Both the position numbers and the translations under genes were made by a program. Under the pieces are notes generated by a model. That model was not told the origin of the DNA and made no database searches. It saw nothing but the letters and a program-made list of their open reading frames with translations. A stretch of 64,000 bases of DNA from Paracoccus denitrificans (GTDB lineage Bacteria; Pseudomonadota; Alphaproteobacteria; Rhodobacterales; Rhodobacteraceae). How positions within the stretch are numbered: the first letter of the stretch is position 1; every line of letters starts with the position of its first letter. This document shows, in pieces, positions 48,867-58,570 of the stretch. The stretch lies in the NCBI GenBank assembly GCA_005768755.1, contig VAFL01000007.1, positions 167,597 through 231,596 on the forward strand, read 5' to 3'.

Positions 48867-49886
48867 ATGACACAGATCAACCAGATCGCCTGGGACGATA
48901 CAGTCCTGCCATTCCAGTTCGACCGGTCGGCGATTCGCGGCCGGGTGGCGCGATTGGACGGCGTTCTTGATCACATCCTGTCCCGCCACGACTATCCGGC
49001 CCCGGTCGCGGCCGCCGTCGCCGAACTTGCGCTTCTGGTGGCGCTGATCGGCCCAACGGTCAAGCTGCGCTGGAAGCTGTCGCTTCAGGTCCGCGGCAAT
49101 GGCGCGATCCGCACCGTCGCCGCCGATTATTTCGCACCCGAAGCCGACGGCGCGCCAGCGCGCATTCGTGCCTGGGCAAGTTTCGATGCCGATCGGCTGA
49201 ATGAAGGCCCCCTTTTCGACCAGATCGGCGAGGGCTACTTCGCCGTCCTGATCGATCAGGGTCCGGGTACGCAGCCTTATCAGGGCATCACACCGCTGGC
49301 CGGCGGTTCGTTGTCAGCCTGTGCCGGCACCTATTTCGCCCAGTCCGAGCAGTTGCCCAGCAGCTTCGCGCTGTCTTATGGCCAGTCCATGATGCCCGGT
49401 CAAAAGACCGGCTGGCGCGCGGGCGGCATCATGTTGCAGACACTGCCGGCCCAGCCCGTGCAATCAGGTGAGGGCGGCTCGGGTGATGACGGTCTGATCG
49501 AGGCCGCCGATATCCTGCAAGGCCAGGAGTCCGAGGATTGGAACCGCGCCAACCATCTGCTGTCCACTGTCGAAGAAATGGAGCTGATCGGCCCGACACT
49601 TGCCCCGACCGACCTTCTGGTCCGTCTGTTCCACGAGGAATCGCCCCGCGTCTTCGATCCGCAGAGGCTGGAATTCGGCTGCTCTTGCAACGAAGAAAAG
49701 GTTCGCGGCACTCTGTCCATCTACTCGCAGAAGGACATTGCCCATATGACCACCGAAGACGGCCGGGTTACGGCGGATTGTCAGTTCTGTGGCGCCCATT
49801 ACGACCTTGATCCCCGCTCTCTGGGTTTCGAGGCGACAATCGACGCCGAAGGCAACCCGTTGCCGCGCGACGCTGCGGCTGAATGA
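48867..49886 (+). CDS. hslO: Redox-regulated chaperone Hsp33
   Basis: A 339-residue Hsp33 that becomes an active holdase on oxidation. The C-terminal zinc switch is intact: FGCSCNEEKV (CxC near 272-274) and CQFCGAHY (CxxC near 304-307). The N-terminal domain has VKLRWKLSLQVRGNGAIRTVAADYF and MLQTLPAQPVQ. ATG at 48867 has AAGG eight bases before; the frame opens earlier at 48837. Its TGA overlaps the Nudix start. It is first in a run of five tightly overlapping genes. Confidence 0.93.
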   Translation: MTQINQIAWDDTVLPFQFDRSAIRGRVARLDGVLDHILSRHDYPAPVAAAVAELALLVALIGPTVKLRWKLSLQVRGNGAIRTVAADYFAPEADGAPARIRAWASFDADRLNEGPLFDQIGEGYFAVLIDQGPGTQPYQGITPLAGGSLSACAGTYFAQSEQLPSSFALSYGQSMMPGQKTGWRAGGIMLQTLPAQPVQSGEGGSGDDGLIEAADILQGQESEDWNRANHLLSTVEEMELIGPTLAPTDLLVRLFHEESPRVFDPQRLEFGCSCNEEKVRGTLSIYSQKDIAHMTTEDGRVTADCQFCGAHYDLDPRSLGFEATIDAEGNPLPRDAAAE

Positions 49887-50539
49887 GCCCGGCCGAGGAC
49901 ATGACATCAGGCAGCAAGGCGGGCGCTTGCGTCCCCTTGCCCAGGCTTTCGGGTGACAGACTTGTCGATCGGCTTTCGCGGGCTGTGCGTACGGCCTCTG
50001 CGCCCAGTTCGGATTACGATGCCAATCCCGACGTGCATGTGCCAGAGTCCCCGCTTCGCGATGCCGGCGTGCTGGCCGCCTTTCACGAAGATGACGGCCG
50101 GCTTTACCTGACCAAGCGCGCGGCCACGATGCGCCACCATCCGGGCCAGATCGCACTGCCGGGCGGCAAGGTCGATCCCGGCGACGCTGACGTTGTCGCC
50201 GCGGCGCTGCGCGAAGCACAAGAAGAGATCGCCCTTCAGCCATCGCAGATCGAACTGATCGGCACCTTGACTGTCCATCGCACAGTCACGCAGTTCCGGA
50301 TCACCCCTGTTATCGCGGTGATCCGGGGCCCGTTCACACCGATCCCTGAACCGGGCGAGGTGGCTGAGGTTTTCACCCTGCCGTTTGAACATGTCTCGGA
50401 CCCGTCGAACTACCGGCTTGAAGGTCGGATCTGGCGTGACAGCTGGCGGGCTTATCGCGTGGCACCTTATGGTCCCTATTATCTGTGGGGGGCGACGGCG
50501 CGGATATTGCTGGGACTGGCACAAAGGCTGCATGGATGA
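49883..50539 (+). CDS. Nudix hydrolase, CoA pyrophosphatase-like
   Basis: A 218-residue Nudix protein. The central signature LPGGKVDPGDADVVAAALREAQEEIAL near residues 90-116 holds the REAQEE metal site, and it is preceded by YLTKRAATMRHHPGQIALPGG, the CoA-pyrophosphatase (CoAse) upstream motif. It would cleave CoA or related dinucleotides to 4'-phosphopantetheine products. ATGA overlaps join it to hslO before and cca after, suggesting one transcript. Confidence 0.87.
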   Translation: MSPAEDMTSGSKAGACVPLPRLSGDRLVDRLSRAVRTASAPSSDYDANPDVHVPESPLRDAGVLAAFHEDDGRLYLTKRAATMRHHPGQIALPGGKVDPGDADVVAAALREAQEEIALQPSQIELIGTLTVHRTVTQFRITPVIAVIRGPFTPIPEPGEVAEVFTLPFEHVSDPSNYRLEGRIWRDSWRAYRVAPYGPYYLWGATARILLGLAQRLHG

Positions 50540-51696
50540 ACATTCAGGCGGCATTTCTGGAAGATCCGGCGCTGCGCCAGGTTCTGGCCATGCTGGAAGG
50601 CGACGGCCATCAGGGGCTGATCGTCGGTGGTGCCGTGCGCAACGCGGTTTTGGGCCAACCCGTCGCCGATATCGATATATCGACCGACGCGCCGCCACAG
50701 CGCGTCATTGAACTGGCGGCGTCGGCCGGGCTGAAATCGGTGCCAACGGGCATCGACCACGGAACGGTCACCGTCATCGCAGCCGGCACACCATTTGAGA
50801 TCACCACCTTCCGCCGCGATGTCGAGACGGATGGACGCAACGCCACCGTGGCCTTTTCCGACCAGATCGAGGAGGATGCCGCACGTCGCGATTTCACCAT
50901 GAATGCGCTTTACGCGACAGCCAGGGGCGAGGTCCTGGACCCGGTTGGCGGCTGGCCAGACCTGCGTCGGCGGGTATTGCGCTTTGTCGGTGATCCCGCG
51001 ATGCGCATACGCGAGGATTACCTGCGTATCCTGCGTTTTTTCCGCTTTCTGGCATGTTATGCCGATCACATTGCACCCGGCACGATCGAGGCGATCCGCG
51101 CCGAGAAATCTGGTCTGTCGCGCGTATCCGCCGAACGCGTCGGGGCCGAGATGTGCAGGCTTCTGACTGCCCCGGACCCAGGCCCCGCGATGGCGCTGAT
51201 GGAAGAAACGGGTGTGCTGGCGCTGATCCTCGACGGGGCGGAAACGGGGGCGCTGCACCGGCTTGTGATCGAAGAACAGGCCCGCCAGATGCGACCGGAC
51301 TGGCTGCGCCGCCTGTCATTGATCCTGCCACAGGGCGGGGCGGACCGCCTGCGCCTGTCGCGCGCCGAGGCGAAGCGCCTGGATGCGCTGCGGCTGGCGG
51401 TCAGGCTTTCCCCCTTGGAAGGGGGTTTTCGGCATGGCGCAGAAATCGCGCGTGATGCCGCGGTGATCCGCCTTGCCCGCGGCGAGGTGCTGCCCGAGGA
51501 CTGGCGACAGCAGGTTCGACAGGCGGCGAATGCCCCCCTTCCGATTACTGCGGCCGATCTGATGGCCCAGCTTCGCGGCCCCGCGCTTGGTCGCGGGCTG
51601 AAAGCGGCAGAACGCCAATGGATCGCTTCGGAATTCACCGCACCGCGCGCGGCGCTGATTGACGCCGCGCTGAAGGCGGGGGAAGAAGAGATATGA
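50536..51696 (+). CDS. cca: CCA tRNA nucleotidyltransferase / poly(A) polymerase family
   Basis: A 386-residue class-II nucleotidyltransferase. The head domain has LIVGGAVRNAVLGQPVADIDIST with the catalytic DxD, then FEITTFRRDVETDGRNATVAF and DAARRDFTMNALYATA, and the neck reads RIREDYLRILRFFRF. It adds or repairs the CCA end of tRNAs. The start at 50536 overlaps the Nudix stop by four bases; the frame is open upstream. Poly(A) polymerase activity cannot be excluded by sequence alone, but single-copy alphaproteobacterial enzymes of this type are CCA-adding. Confidence 0.9.
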   Translation: MNIQAAFLEDPALRQVLAMLEGDGHQGLIVGGAVRNAVLGQPVADIDISTDAPPQRVIELAASAGLKSVPTGIDHGTVTVIAAGTPFEITTFRRDVETDGRNATVAFSDQIEEDAARRDFTMNALYATARGEVLDPVGGWPDLRRRVLRFVGDPAMRIREDYLRILRFFRFLACYADHIAPGTIEAIRAEKSGLSRVSAERVGAEMCRLLTAPDPGPAMALMEETGVLALILDGAETGALHRLVIEEQARQMRPDWLRRLSLILPQGGADRLRLSRAEAKRLDALRLAVRLSPLEGGFRHGAEIARDAAVIRLARGEVLPEDWRQQVRQAANAPLPITAADLMAQLRGPALGRGLKAAERQWIASEFTAPRAALIDAALKAGEEEI

Positions 51697-53549
51697 GCTT
51701 TCACGCCGTATTCGCGCGCCAGATCGATGCATTCCGACCCGCCGAGGGTCCGCCGCCGCAGACGCTGTTGCGCTTCATCGGCTGGGCATTGAAAGGATCC
51801 GGCCGGGGTTTGTCGATCGCGACGCTGGCTTCGGCCGCGACGGGCGCGGCGGATGTGATCTCGGCCACGCTGCTGGGGAGGGTCATCGATTCCGTCACAG
51901 CTTCCACACCTGAAACGGTGTGGGGGCAAAGCTGGCCCATAATCGCCGGCTTTGTGCTGTTCTTCCTGGTCATTCGTCCGTTGATCCTGGGCTTCTCGAC
52001 CGCGTCGTCGAACGTCATCATCGGCCCGAACATCCTTCCGCTGGTATTGTCGCGTCTGCATCGCTGGACCATGGGGCAATCGGTCAGCTTCTTCGACAAT
52101 GACTTCGCGGGGCGGTTGGCGCAAAAGCAGATGCAGACAGCGCGCGCGATCACGGACGTCGCGGGAGAGATGGTCAACACGGTCGCGTTCTCGCTTTCGG
52201 CGATCATCGGATCGGCGGTGTTTCTGCTGTCCATTGACCTTTGGGGCGCAATTGCGCTGATATTGTGGCTGTTCAGCTATGCGGCCCTGATCCGCTATTT
52301 CCTGCCCAAGATCCGCAGCCATTCGGCGGCGCGCGCCTCGGCCCGGGCGACGGTGACCGGGCAGGTGGTCGATACGATCACCAATATCAAGACCGTCAAA
52401 CTGTTCGCCCATGCCGATCACGAGGATCGCGCCGCCCTGTCGGCCATGGCCGGCTTTCGCGAACGCGCCGTCGATTTCGGCATCGTCTCGACCTGGTTCC
52501 GGCTGTCGCTGATGACGCTGGCCGGTGTCCTGCCTGTCATCCTGATCGGCATGGCCATCCTGCAATGGCAACAGGGCCATGCGACAGCTGGCGACATCGC
52601 CGCCATCGGCGCGATTGCGTTGCGTCTGTCGCAGATGTCGGGCTGGGTCAGCATGTCGCTGATGGGCATCTGGGGCTCCATCGGCGAAATCGAGGACGGC
52701 ATGGAAACGCTTACCCCGCCGCATACGCTGACCGATGCGCCCGATGCCCGACCGCTGGATCAGGTGCGCGGCGAAATCGCCTTCGATAATGTCAGCTTCA
52801 CCTATGGGCGCGACGACGGTCGCAGCGGTGTCCATGACATCACCCTGACCATCGCCCCGGGAGAGCGCGTCGGCCTTGTCGGGGCATCGGGCGCGGGCAA
52901 GTCGACGCTGGTCGCGCTGCTGCTGCGGCTTTACGACGTTGAAAGCGGCGCAGTCCTGATCGACGGGCAGGATATCCGCGAGGTGACGCAGGAAAGCCTG
53001 CGCCGGCAGATCGGCATGGTCACGCAGGAAACGGCGATGTTCAACCGCTCGGCCCGTGACAATATCCGCTATGGCAGCCCCGATGCATCCGAGGCCCAGA
53101 TTGCCGCCGCGGCCGACGCCGCCGAAGCGGGCGAATTCATCGCCGGGATGCAGGATCATGCCGGACGCAAAGGCTATGAGGCGTATCTGGGCGAACGTGG
53201 CGTGAAATTGTCAGGCGGCCAGCGTCAGCGCATTGCCCTCGCACGCGCCTTCCTGAAAAACGCCCCGATCCTTATCCTGGACGAGGCCACTTCGGCACTG
53301 GACAGCGAGGTCGAAGCCGCGATCCAGACCTCGCTTGACCGCGTGATGGAGGGCAAGACCGTGCTGGCGATCGCGCACCGACTGTCAACGATTGCCGAGA
53401 TGGACCGGATCGTCGTGCTGGAGGACGGCCGCATCGTCGAAGAAGGCAGCCACGAGGAATTGCTGGCACAGCGCGGAACCTACGCGCGTTACTGGGACCG
53501 CCAGTCAGGCGGCTTCCTGGGCACGGACGAGGCGGAAGCCGCAGAATGA
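51693..53549 (+). CDS. ABC transporter ATP-binding protein/permease (export type)
   Basis: A 618-residue fused half-transporter. About six membrane helices fill the first 340 residues, with LHRWTMGQSVSFFDNDFAGRLAQKQMQTA as the coupling region, followed by the ATPase: Walker A GASGAGKST, signature LSGGQRQR, Walker B ILILDEATSALDSE. It would work as a homodimer, exporting a lipid or drug-like substrate; none is indicated. It overlaps cca and the RNA methyltransferase gene by four bases each. Confidence 0.9.
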   Translation: MSFHAVFARQIDAFRPAEGPPPQTLLRFIGWALKGSGRGLSIATLASAATGAADVISATLLGRVIDSVTASTPETVWGQSWPIIAGFVLFFLVIRPLILGFSTASSNVIIGPNILPLVLSRLHRWTMGQSVSFFDNDFAGRLAQKQMQTARAITDVAGEMVNTVAFSLSAIIGSAVFLLSIDLWGAIALILWLFSYAALIRYFLPKIRSHSAARASARATVTGQVVDTITNIKTVKLFAHADHEDRAALSAMAGFRERAVDFGIVSTWFRLSLMTLAGVLPVILIGMAILQWQQGHATAGDIAAIGAIALRLSQMSGWVSMSLMGIWGSIGEIEDGMETLTPPHTLTDAPDARPLDQVRGEIAFDNVSFTYGRDDGRSGVHDITLTIAPGERVGLVGASGAGKSTLVALLLRLYDVESGAVLIDGQDIREVTQESLRRQIGMVTQETAMFNRSARDNIRYGSPDASEAQIAAAADAAEAGEFIAGMQDHAGRKGYEAYLGERGVKLSGGQRQRIALARAFLKNAPILILDEATSALDSEVEAAIQTSLDRVMEGKTVLAIAHRLSTIAEMDRIVVLEDGRIVEEGSHEELLAQRGTYARYWDRQSGGFLGTDEAEAAE

Positions 53550-54772
53550 CGCAATGGACCGTCGAACGGCTGAACCGGCGCGGCGACGGCGTCGCGCGCG
53601 ACGCGTCAGTTCAGCAGGTGCTGGCACAAGTGACCCTGCCGGGCGAGGTGATCGACGGCGCGGTCAATGACGGCCGGATCGATAAGCCGCGCATCCTGAC
53701 GCCCTCGCCCGATCGGGTGCGCGCGGACTGCCCCCACTACGCTGCATGCGGCGGCTGTTCGCTGATGCATGGCAGCGACGCATTCGTGGCGAAGTGGAAG
53801 GCGGACAGCGTGACCACGGCGCTCGCGGCGCATGGGATCTCGGCGAAGATCGGCGGCATCGCCACATCGCCCCCGCAATCGCGCAGGCGCGCGGTGCTGT
53901 CCGGGCGGCGCACCAAGCGGGGCGCGACGGTGGGTTTTCACGCCCGCGCCTCGGATCAGATTGTGGACATGACCGAATGCCGGGTGCTGCGGCCTGCCAT
54001 TGTCGACGCCCTGCCGGTGCTGCGCGAACTGGTCGCCACGGGTGCCTCTCGCGGGGCAGAGCTTGCGCTGACCGTCACCGAAAGCCCGGCGGGGCTGGAT
54101 ATCGCCGTCACTGGCGGCAAGCCGCTGGATGCGGGACTGTCCGAAAAGCTGGGCCAGATCATGCGGCACGGCGATTTCGCAAGACTCGATTGGGACGGTA
54201 CGCCGATGACGCGGCGCACGCCCGCGCGCCAGATGGGGCGCGCCCGCGTCACCCCGCCCCCCGGCGCATTCCAGCAGGCGACCGCTGAGGGCGAGGCCGC
54301 GCTGCTTAGCGTCGTGCGCAAATCGTTGCAGGGTGCATCGCACATCGTCGATCTTTTCGCAGGCTGCGGCACCTTCACGCTGCCGCTTGCCGCAAATGCA
54401 GATGTCCACGCAGTCGAGGGGCTGGCGGCACCGCTGGAAGCGCTTGACGCCGCGTGGCGGGCCGCGCCGGACCTGCATCTGATCACGACTGAACTGCGCG
54501 ATCTGGCGTCGCGACCGCTTCAGCCGGACGAACTGGCCCGCTTTGACGCGGCGCTTATCGACCCGCCCCGCACCGGGGCGCCTGCGCAGGCCGATCAGCT
54601 GGCTGTGTCACCCTTGAAGCGCATCGCATGGGTCAGCTGCGACCCCGTCACCTTTGCCCGCGATGCGGCCACGCTGCTGAAGGCGGGCTGGCGCATCGGG
54701 CCGGTCTACGTCGTTGACCAGTTCCGCTGGTCGCCGCATGTTGAAACCGTGGCCAGTTTTACACGTGACTGA
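53546..54772 (+). CDS. Class I SAM-dependent RNA m5U methyltransferase (RlmD/TrmA family)
   Basis: A 408-residue enzyme. A short N-terminal TRAM-like part precedes the iron-sulfur motif CPHYAACGGCSLMH (Cys62, Cys68, Cys71; a fourth Cys near 144 in MTECRVL). The methyltransferase domain has FAGCGTFTLPLA near 270, a DPPRTGA motif and the catalytic cysteine in VSCDPVTFARD. It methylates a uridine in rRNA or tRNA; the exact site is unknown. It ends the hslO run. Confidence 0.9.
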   Translation: MTQWTVERLNRRGDGVARDASVQQVLAQVTLPGEVIDGAVNDGRIDKPRILTPSPDRVRADCPHYAACGGCSLMHGSDAFVAKWKADSVTTALAAHGISAKIGGIATSPPQSRRRAVLSGRRTKRGATVGFHARASDQIVDMTECRVLRPAIVDALPVLRELVATGASRGAELALTVTESPAGLDIAVTGGKPLDAGLSEKLGQIMRHGDFARLDWDGTPMTRRTPARQMGRARVTPPPGAFQQATAEGEAALLSVVRKSLQGASHIVDLFAGCGTFTLPLAANADVHAVEGLAAPLEALDAAWRAAPDLHLITTELRDLASRPLQPDELARFDAALIDPPRTGAPAQADQLAVSPLKRIAWVSCDPVTFARDAATLLKAGWRIGPVYVVDQFRWSPHVETVASFTRD

Positions 54773-54855
54773 CGGGCCAAGCCCTTCACCTGTCGGCGCG
54801 GCACAGACGAATGGCGGCGCTATCTGAAAAGCATGCGTGAGCGCAGGCTGCGAGA

Positions 54856-56172
54856 CTAGACGAAAACCTCGACCCGTTCCTGCTCGCCCACGCCGAAGAC
54901 GCGTTTATAGCGTTCGATTTCGTCCGTTGGTCCCATCGCCTTTGCAGGGTTGTCTGACAGTTTGACCGTGGGCCGGCCTTCTGCCTCGACCGCCTTGCAG
55001 ACAAGGCTGAGCGGGTCCAGCCCGTTACCGTCGACAAGCCCGCGGAAGTCGTTGGTCAGCAGCGTGCCCCAACCGAAACTGACCTTCACCCGCCCGTTGA
55101 ACTGATTATACAGTTCCTCGATCTTCTTTTCGTCCAGCCCGTCCGAGAAAATGACCAGCTTCTGGGTCGGGTCCTCGCCCCGGTCCTTCCACCACTTGAT
55201 CGCGATTTCCGCATTCTCGGCCGGATCGCCGCTGTCGACGCGGATACCCGTCCAGCCGGCCAGCCAATCCGGCGCGCCTTCCAGAAAGCCCTTGGTGCCA
55301 TAGGTGTCGGGCAGGATGATACGCAGATTGCCGTCATGTTCTTCATGCCAGTCGGCCAGAACGCGGTAGGGCGCCTGCTTCAGTTCTTCATCGGTATCAG
55401 CAAGCGCTGCATAGACCATCGGCAATTCATGCGCGTTGGTCCCGATGGCCTCCAGATCGCGGCGCATGGCGATCAGGCAGTTCGAGGTGCCGATGAATCT
55501 GCCGTCCGGCGCATGGCCCAGCCCTTCACCCATCGCCTGCACACACCAATCCTGCCAAAGATAGGAATGCCGCCGCCGCGTGCCGAAATCGGCGATCTTC
55601 AACTCGGGCAGCTTGTTCAGTTCGGTGATCTTTTCCCAAACGCGGGTCATGGCGCGCGCATACAGCACCTGCAATTCGAACCGCCCCATATCCTTGGTGA
55701 CGGCACGCGAGCGCAGTTCCATGATGATCGCAAGCGCAGGGATCTCCCACAGCATGACCTCGGGCCATTTCCCTTCGAAGCGCAGTTCGTACTGGCCATC
55801 CTTTTTCGACAGCTCGTATTCGGGAAGCTGGACGTTCTCCATCCACTCCATGAAATCGGGGCGGAACATCTGACGCTTGCCATAGAAGGTGTTGCCGCGC
55901 AGCCAGGTCGATTCGCCGCGCGTCAGGCGCAGCGCACGGACCTGATCCAGCTGCTCGCGCAGTTCAACCTCGTCCACGATATCGGCCAGCGGCACCGACT
56001 TGGTGCGGTTTATCAGCTGAAAGGTGACGTTCGTATCGGGCTTGTTGCGAAACACCGACTGGCACATCAGCAGCTTGTAGAAGTCGGTATCCAGCAATGA
56101 CCGGACAATCGGATCAATCTTCCAGCGGTGGTTATACACGCGCGCGGCAATATCGACGTTCGGCATCATCAT
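54856..56172 (-). CDS. pncB: Nicotinate phosphoribosyltransferase
   Basis: A 438-residue enzyme of the NAD salvage pathway that joins nicotinate to PRPP. It opens IVRSLLDTDFYKLLMCQSVF, and carries FGTRRRHSYLWQDW near 190, FIGTSNCLIAMR near 220, a WTGIRVDSGDPAENAEIAI segment and SFGWGTLLTNDF near 375. Three ATG codons stand in a row at 56172, 56169 and 56166; the first overlaps the pncA stop as ATGA and is used here. pncA lies directly upstream, so nicotinamide-to-nicotinate and nicotinate-to-NaMN are made from one transcript. Confidence 0.94.
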   Translation of the reverse strand: MMMPNVDIAARVYNHRWKIDPIVRSLLDTDFYKLLMCQSVFRNKPDTNVTFQLINRTKSVPLADIVDEVELREQLDQVRALRLTRGESTWLRGNTFYGKRQMFRPDFMEWMENVQLPEYELSKKDGQYELRFEGKWPEVMLWEIPALAIIMELRSRAVTKDMGRFELQVLYARAMTRVWEKITELNKLPELKIADFGTRRRHSYLWQDWCVQAMGEGLGHAPDGRFIGTSNCLIAMRRDLEAIGTNAHELPMVYAALADTDEELKQAPYRVLADWHEEHDGNLRIILPDTYGTKGFLEGAPDWLAGWTGIRVDSGDPAENAEIAIKWWKDRGEDPTQKLVIFSDGLDEKKIEELYNQFNGRVKVSFGWGTLLTNDFRGLVDGNGLDPLSLVCKAVEAEGRPTVKLSDNPAKAMGPTDEIERYKRVFGVGEQERVEVFV

Positions 56173-56765
56173 TTCAGCATCACTCCTGCGGCGCGCATGT
56201 TGTCCTGCGCGGCTTTCTTCGACCCGTCCAGGTCGATGGCCCGCGTCGCATGCTCAATAACGCCAACCTCGAAGCCAAGTTTCGCGGCATCGATGGCCGA
56301 CCACGCGACACAGAAATCATGGGCGAGACCGACGAAATCCAGCACCATCAACCCGCGCTCGCGCAGAAAGCCTTCCAGCCCGGTGCGGGTCTGATGGTCG
56401 TTTTCGAAGAAAGCCGAATAGCTGTCGATTTCAGGGCGAAACCCCTTTCGCACGATCATGTCGGCCACGTCGACGGCCAAAGCCGGATGGAATGCCGCGC
56501 CGGGCGAGCCGATGACGCAATGCCGCGGCCAAAGAACCTGGGTGCCGTAATCCATCTCGACCGTCGAAAACGGCGTCGCACCGTCGTGATTGTCGGCAAA
56601 GCTGGAATGCGTTTCCGGATGCCAGTCCTGGGTCAGCACGACAGCGTCGTAATCGGCCATCAGATCGTTGATCGGGGCGATGATCTGGTCACCACCGGCA
56701 ACTGCCAGCCGACCGCCGGGGCAAAAATCGACCTGTGCGTCGATGACTATCAGGGCCTTGGGCAT
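56169..56765 (-). CDS. pncA: Nicotinamidase (pyrazinamidase type)
   Basis: A 198-residue amidohydrolase that turns nicotinamide into nicotinate. The isochorismatase-like fold opens ALIVIDAQVDFCPGG with the catalytic Asp9, followed by VVLTQDWHPETHSSFADNH with metal-binding Asp/His residues, and GLAHDFCVAWSAIDA with the nucleophile Cys. AAGGAG eight bases before the ATG at 56765 fixes the start; the open frame extends well upstream without one. It overlaps pncB by four bases. Confidence 0.93.
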   Translation of the reverse strand: MPKALIVIDAQVDFCPGGRLAVAGGDQIIAPINDLMADYDAVVLTQDWHPETHSSFADNHDGATPFSTVEMDYGTQVLWPRHCVIGSPGAAFHPALAVDVADMIVRKGFRPEIDSYSAFFENDHQTRTGLEGFLRERGLMVLDFVGLAHDFCVAWSAIDAAKLGFEVGVIEHATRAIDLDGSKKAAQDNMRAAGVMLK

Positions 56766-56828
56766 GGTCTTCTCCTTCGCCTGACAATTCGTAGCGATTG
56801 CGGCACGGGCGTCAATGCCGGGGCGCAC

Positions 56829-56868
56829 CTGTCCATTTGGACAGTATGCCCTTGCGGGTTTCCCGCAA
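56829..56868. repeat. Two inverted repeats in the pncA / SLC13 divergent gap
   Basis: CTGTCC (56829-56834) and GGACAG (56839-56844) face each other over ATTT, and TTGCGGG (56852-56858) and CCCGCAA (56862-56868) over TTT. Both sit in the 150-base gap. One or both could be regulator sites for NAD salvage or the symporter. No known motif is recognised with confidence. Confidence 0.45.
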
Positions 56869-56915
56869 TCCGCGCAACCTGACCCTAGGGAAACGAGTTT
56901 GAGGAGGGACGCGCG

Positions 56916-58520
56916 ATGACCGACGAAAATCTGCCCCAGGAACCACGCCAGCAGGGCGAATTCGAAGAATATGGCGAGGCAGGCCGTTCCGCCGGCATGA
57001 TCTGGGGCCTGCGGGCCGCCGGCGTGATCGCGGCGGCTGTTGTGTGGCTGTTGCTTGGCGCATCGGAAGCTTTGTCCACAGAAGCGCGCAACGTCGCAGC
57101 CATCGGTACGCTGATGGCGATCTGGTGGATGTCCGAGGCTATTCCGCTGTCTGCGACCTCGCTTCTGCCGCTGGTGCTGATCCCGATGTTCACCGAACAG
57201 GACGTCGCAGACGCCGCCGCGCCCTATGCGAACCCTATCGTCTTCCTGTTCCTTGGCGGCTTTCTGCTGGCCATCGCGATGGAGAAATGGAACCTGCATC
57301 GCCGCATCGCGCTGCTGACATTGCGTCAGGTCGGCGTGCAGCCGAAACGCATCATCCTTGGCATGATGCTGGCAACCGGTTTCCTGTCCATGTGGGTGTC
57401 GAACACGGCCACCACGCTGATGATGCTACCGATCGGGCTGTCAATCCTGACACTGGTGATCGAACGCAGCAGACACACCAGCCAGGGCGCCGAAGCGGGC
57501 GAGGCGATTGCCGCAGGCGGCACGATCTCTGAAATCGTCGAGGACCCGAACATCAAGGCCTTCGGCATCTGTCTGGTCCTGTCCATCGCGTGGGCCGCCA
57601 CCATCGGCGGGCTTGGCACGCTGCTTGGCAGCCCGCCGAATGCGATTGTTGCGGGCTATATCAAAAATGATCTGGGCGGCGAAGTGGGTTTTCTCGACTG
57701 GATGATCATCGGCGTCCCGCTGGCACTCGTTTTCATCCTGATCGCTTGGGTGCTGATGACGAACGTCATGTTCCGGTTCAACCTGACCGAAATCCCCGGC
57801 GGGCGGGCCATGATCGACGACGAAATCTCGCATCTCGGTCCCGTCAGCCAGGGCGAGCGCATGGTGATGATCGTCTTCGGCGCGGCCGCATTCCTTTGGG
57901 TCGTGCCGGGCCTGCTTGACGAAATGTTTGAACGCAGCCTTGGCCCGATCGAAAACCTGAACGACACGGCCATCGCCATTGCCGCAGGCATCGCGCTGTT
58001 CATCCTGCCCGGCCGCGGAAAGACCGAAATGGTGCTGAACTGGAAGGATGCCGAAGATGGCCTGCCCTGGGGCGTGCTGCTGTTGTTCGGTGGCGGCCTC
58101 AGCCTTGCCGGCGCCGTCGGCTCGACCGGGCTTGACCAGTGGTTCGGTCAGCAGGTGCAAGGTCTGGGCGCGCTGTCACCCATCATGCTGATCGCAGCCG
58201 TCACGACGCTGATCCTGTTCCTGACCGAGGTCACGTCGAACACCGCAACCGCCGCCACCTTCATTCCGATCCTTGGCGGTATCGCGGCAGGCATCGGCGT
58301 CGATCCGATGGCGCTGTTGATCCCGGCGGCGTTCGCGGCGACCTGCGCCTTCATGCTGCCCGTCGGCACGCCCCCCAACGCCATCGTCTTCGGGACCGGC
58401 ACCGTGACCATCGGACAGATGGCACGAGGCGGCTTTGTGCTGAACCTGGTGGGGATCATCCTGATCACCATGTTCATCTATCTGCTGGGCGGCATCGCCT
58501 TCGGCATCACCTTCGGGTGA
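56916..58520 (+). CDS. SLC13/DASS-family sodium:anion symporter
   Basis: A 534-residue transporter with an acidic N-terminus and about eleven hydrophobic segments. Two SNT motifs lie in the paired halves: WVSNTATTLMMLPIG near 170 and VTSNTATAATFIPILGG near 440. IGGLGTLLGSPPNAIVAGY and MLPVGTPPNAIVFGTG are the matching substrate-gate motifs. It takes up dicarboxylates, sulfate or similar anions with sodium; the exact anion is unknown. GAGGAGG before the ATG is a very strong ribosome site. Confidence 0.9.
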   Translation: MTDENLPQEPRQQGEFEEYGEAGRSAGMIWGLRAAGVIAAAVVWLLLGASEALSTEARNVAAIGTLMAIWWMSEAIPLSATSLLPLVLIPMFTEQDVADAAAPYANPIVFLFLGGFLLAIAMEKWNLHRRIALLTLRQVGVQPKRIILGMMLATGFLSMWVSNTATTLMMLPIGLSILTLVIERSRHTSQGAEAGEAIAAGGTISEIVEDPNIKAFGICLVLSIAWAATIGGLGTLLGSPPNAIVAGYIKNDLGGEVGFLDWMIIGVPLALVFILIAWVLMTNVMFRFNLTEIPGGRAMIDDEISHLGPVSQGERMVMIVFGAAAFLWVVPGLLDEMFERSLGPIENLNDTAIAIAAGIALFILPGRGKTEMVLNWKDAEDGLPWGVLLLFGGGLSLAGAVGSTGLDQWFGQQVQGLGALSPIMLIAAVTTLILFLTEVTSNTATAATFIPILGGIAAGIGVDPMALLIPAAFAATCAFMLPVGTPPNAIVFGTGTVTIGQMARGGFVLNLVGIILITMFIYLLGGIAFGITFG

Positions 58521-58570
58521 TCTGACACGACAGGTTTGACGAACCGGGGCGCGGCGGCTATGGCCAGCAA

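Noticed and set aside
51066..53159. 697-codon minus-strand frame opposite cca and the ABC exporter
   Set aside because: Shadow of codon bias; no domain and no ribosome site.
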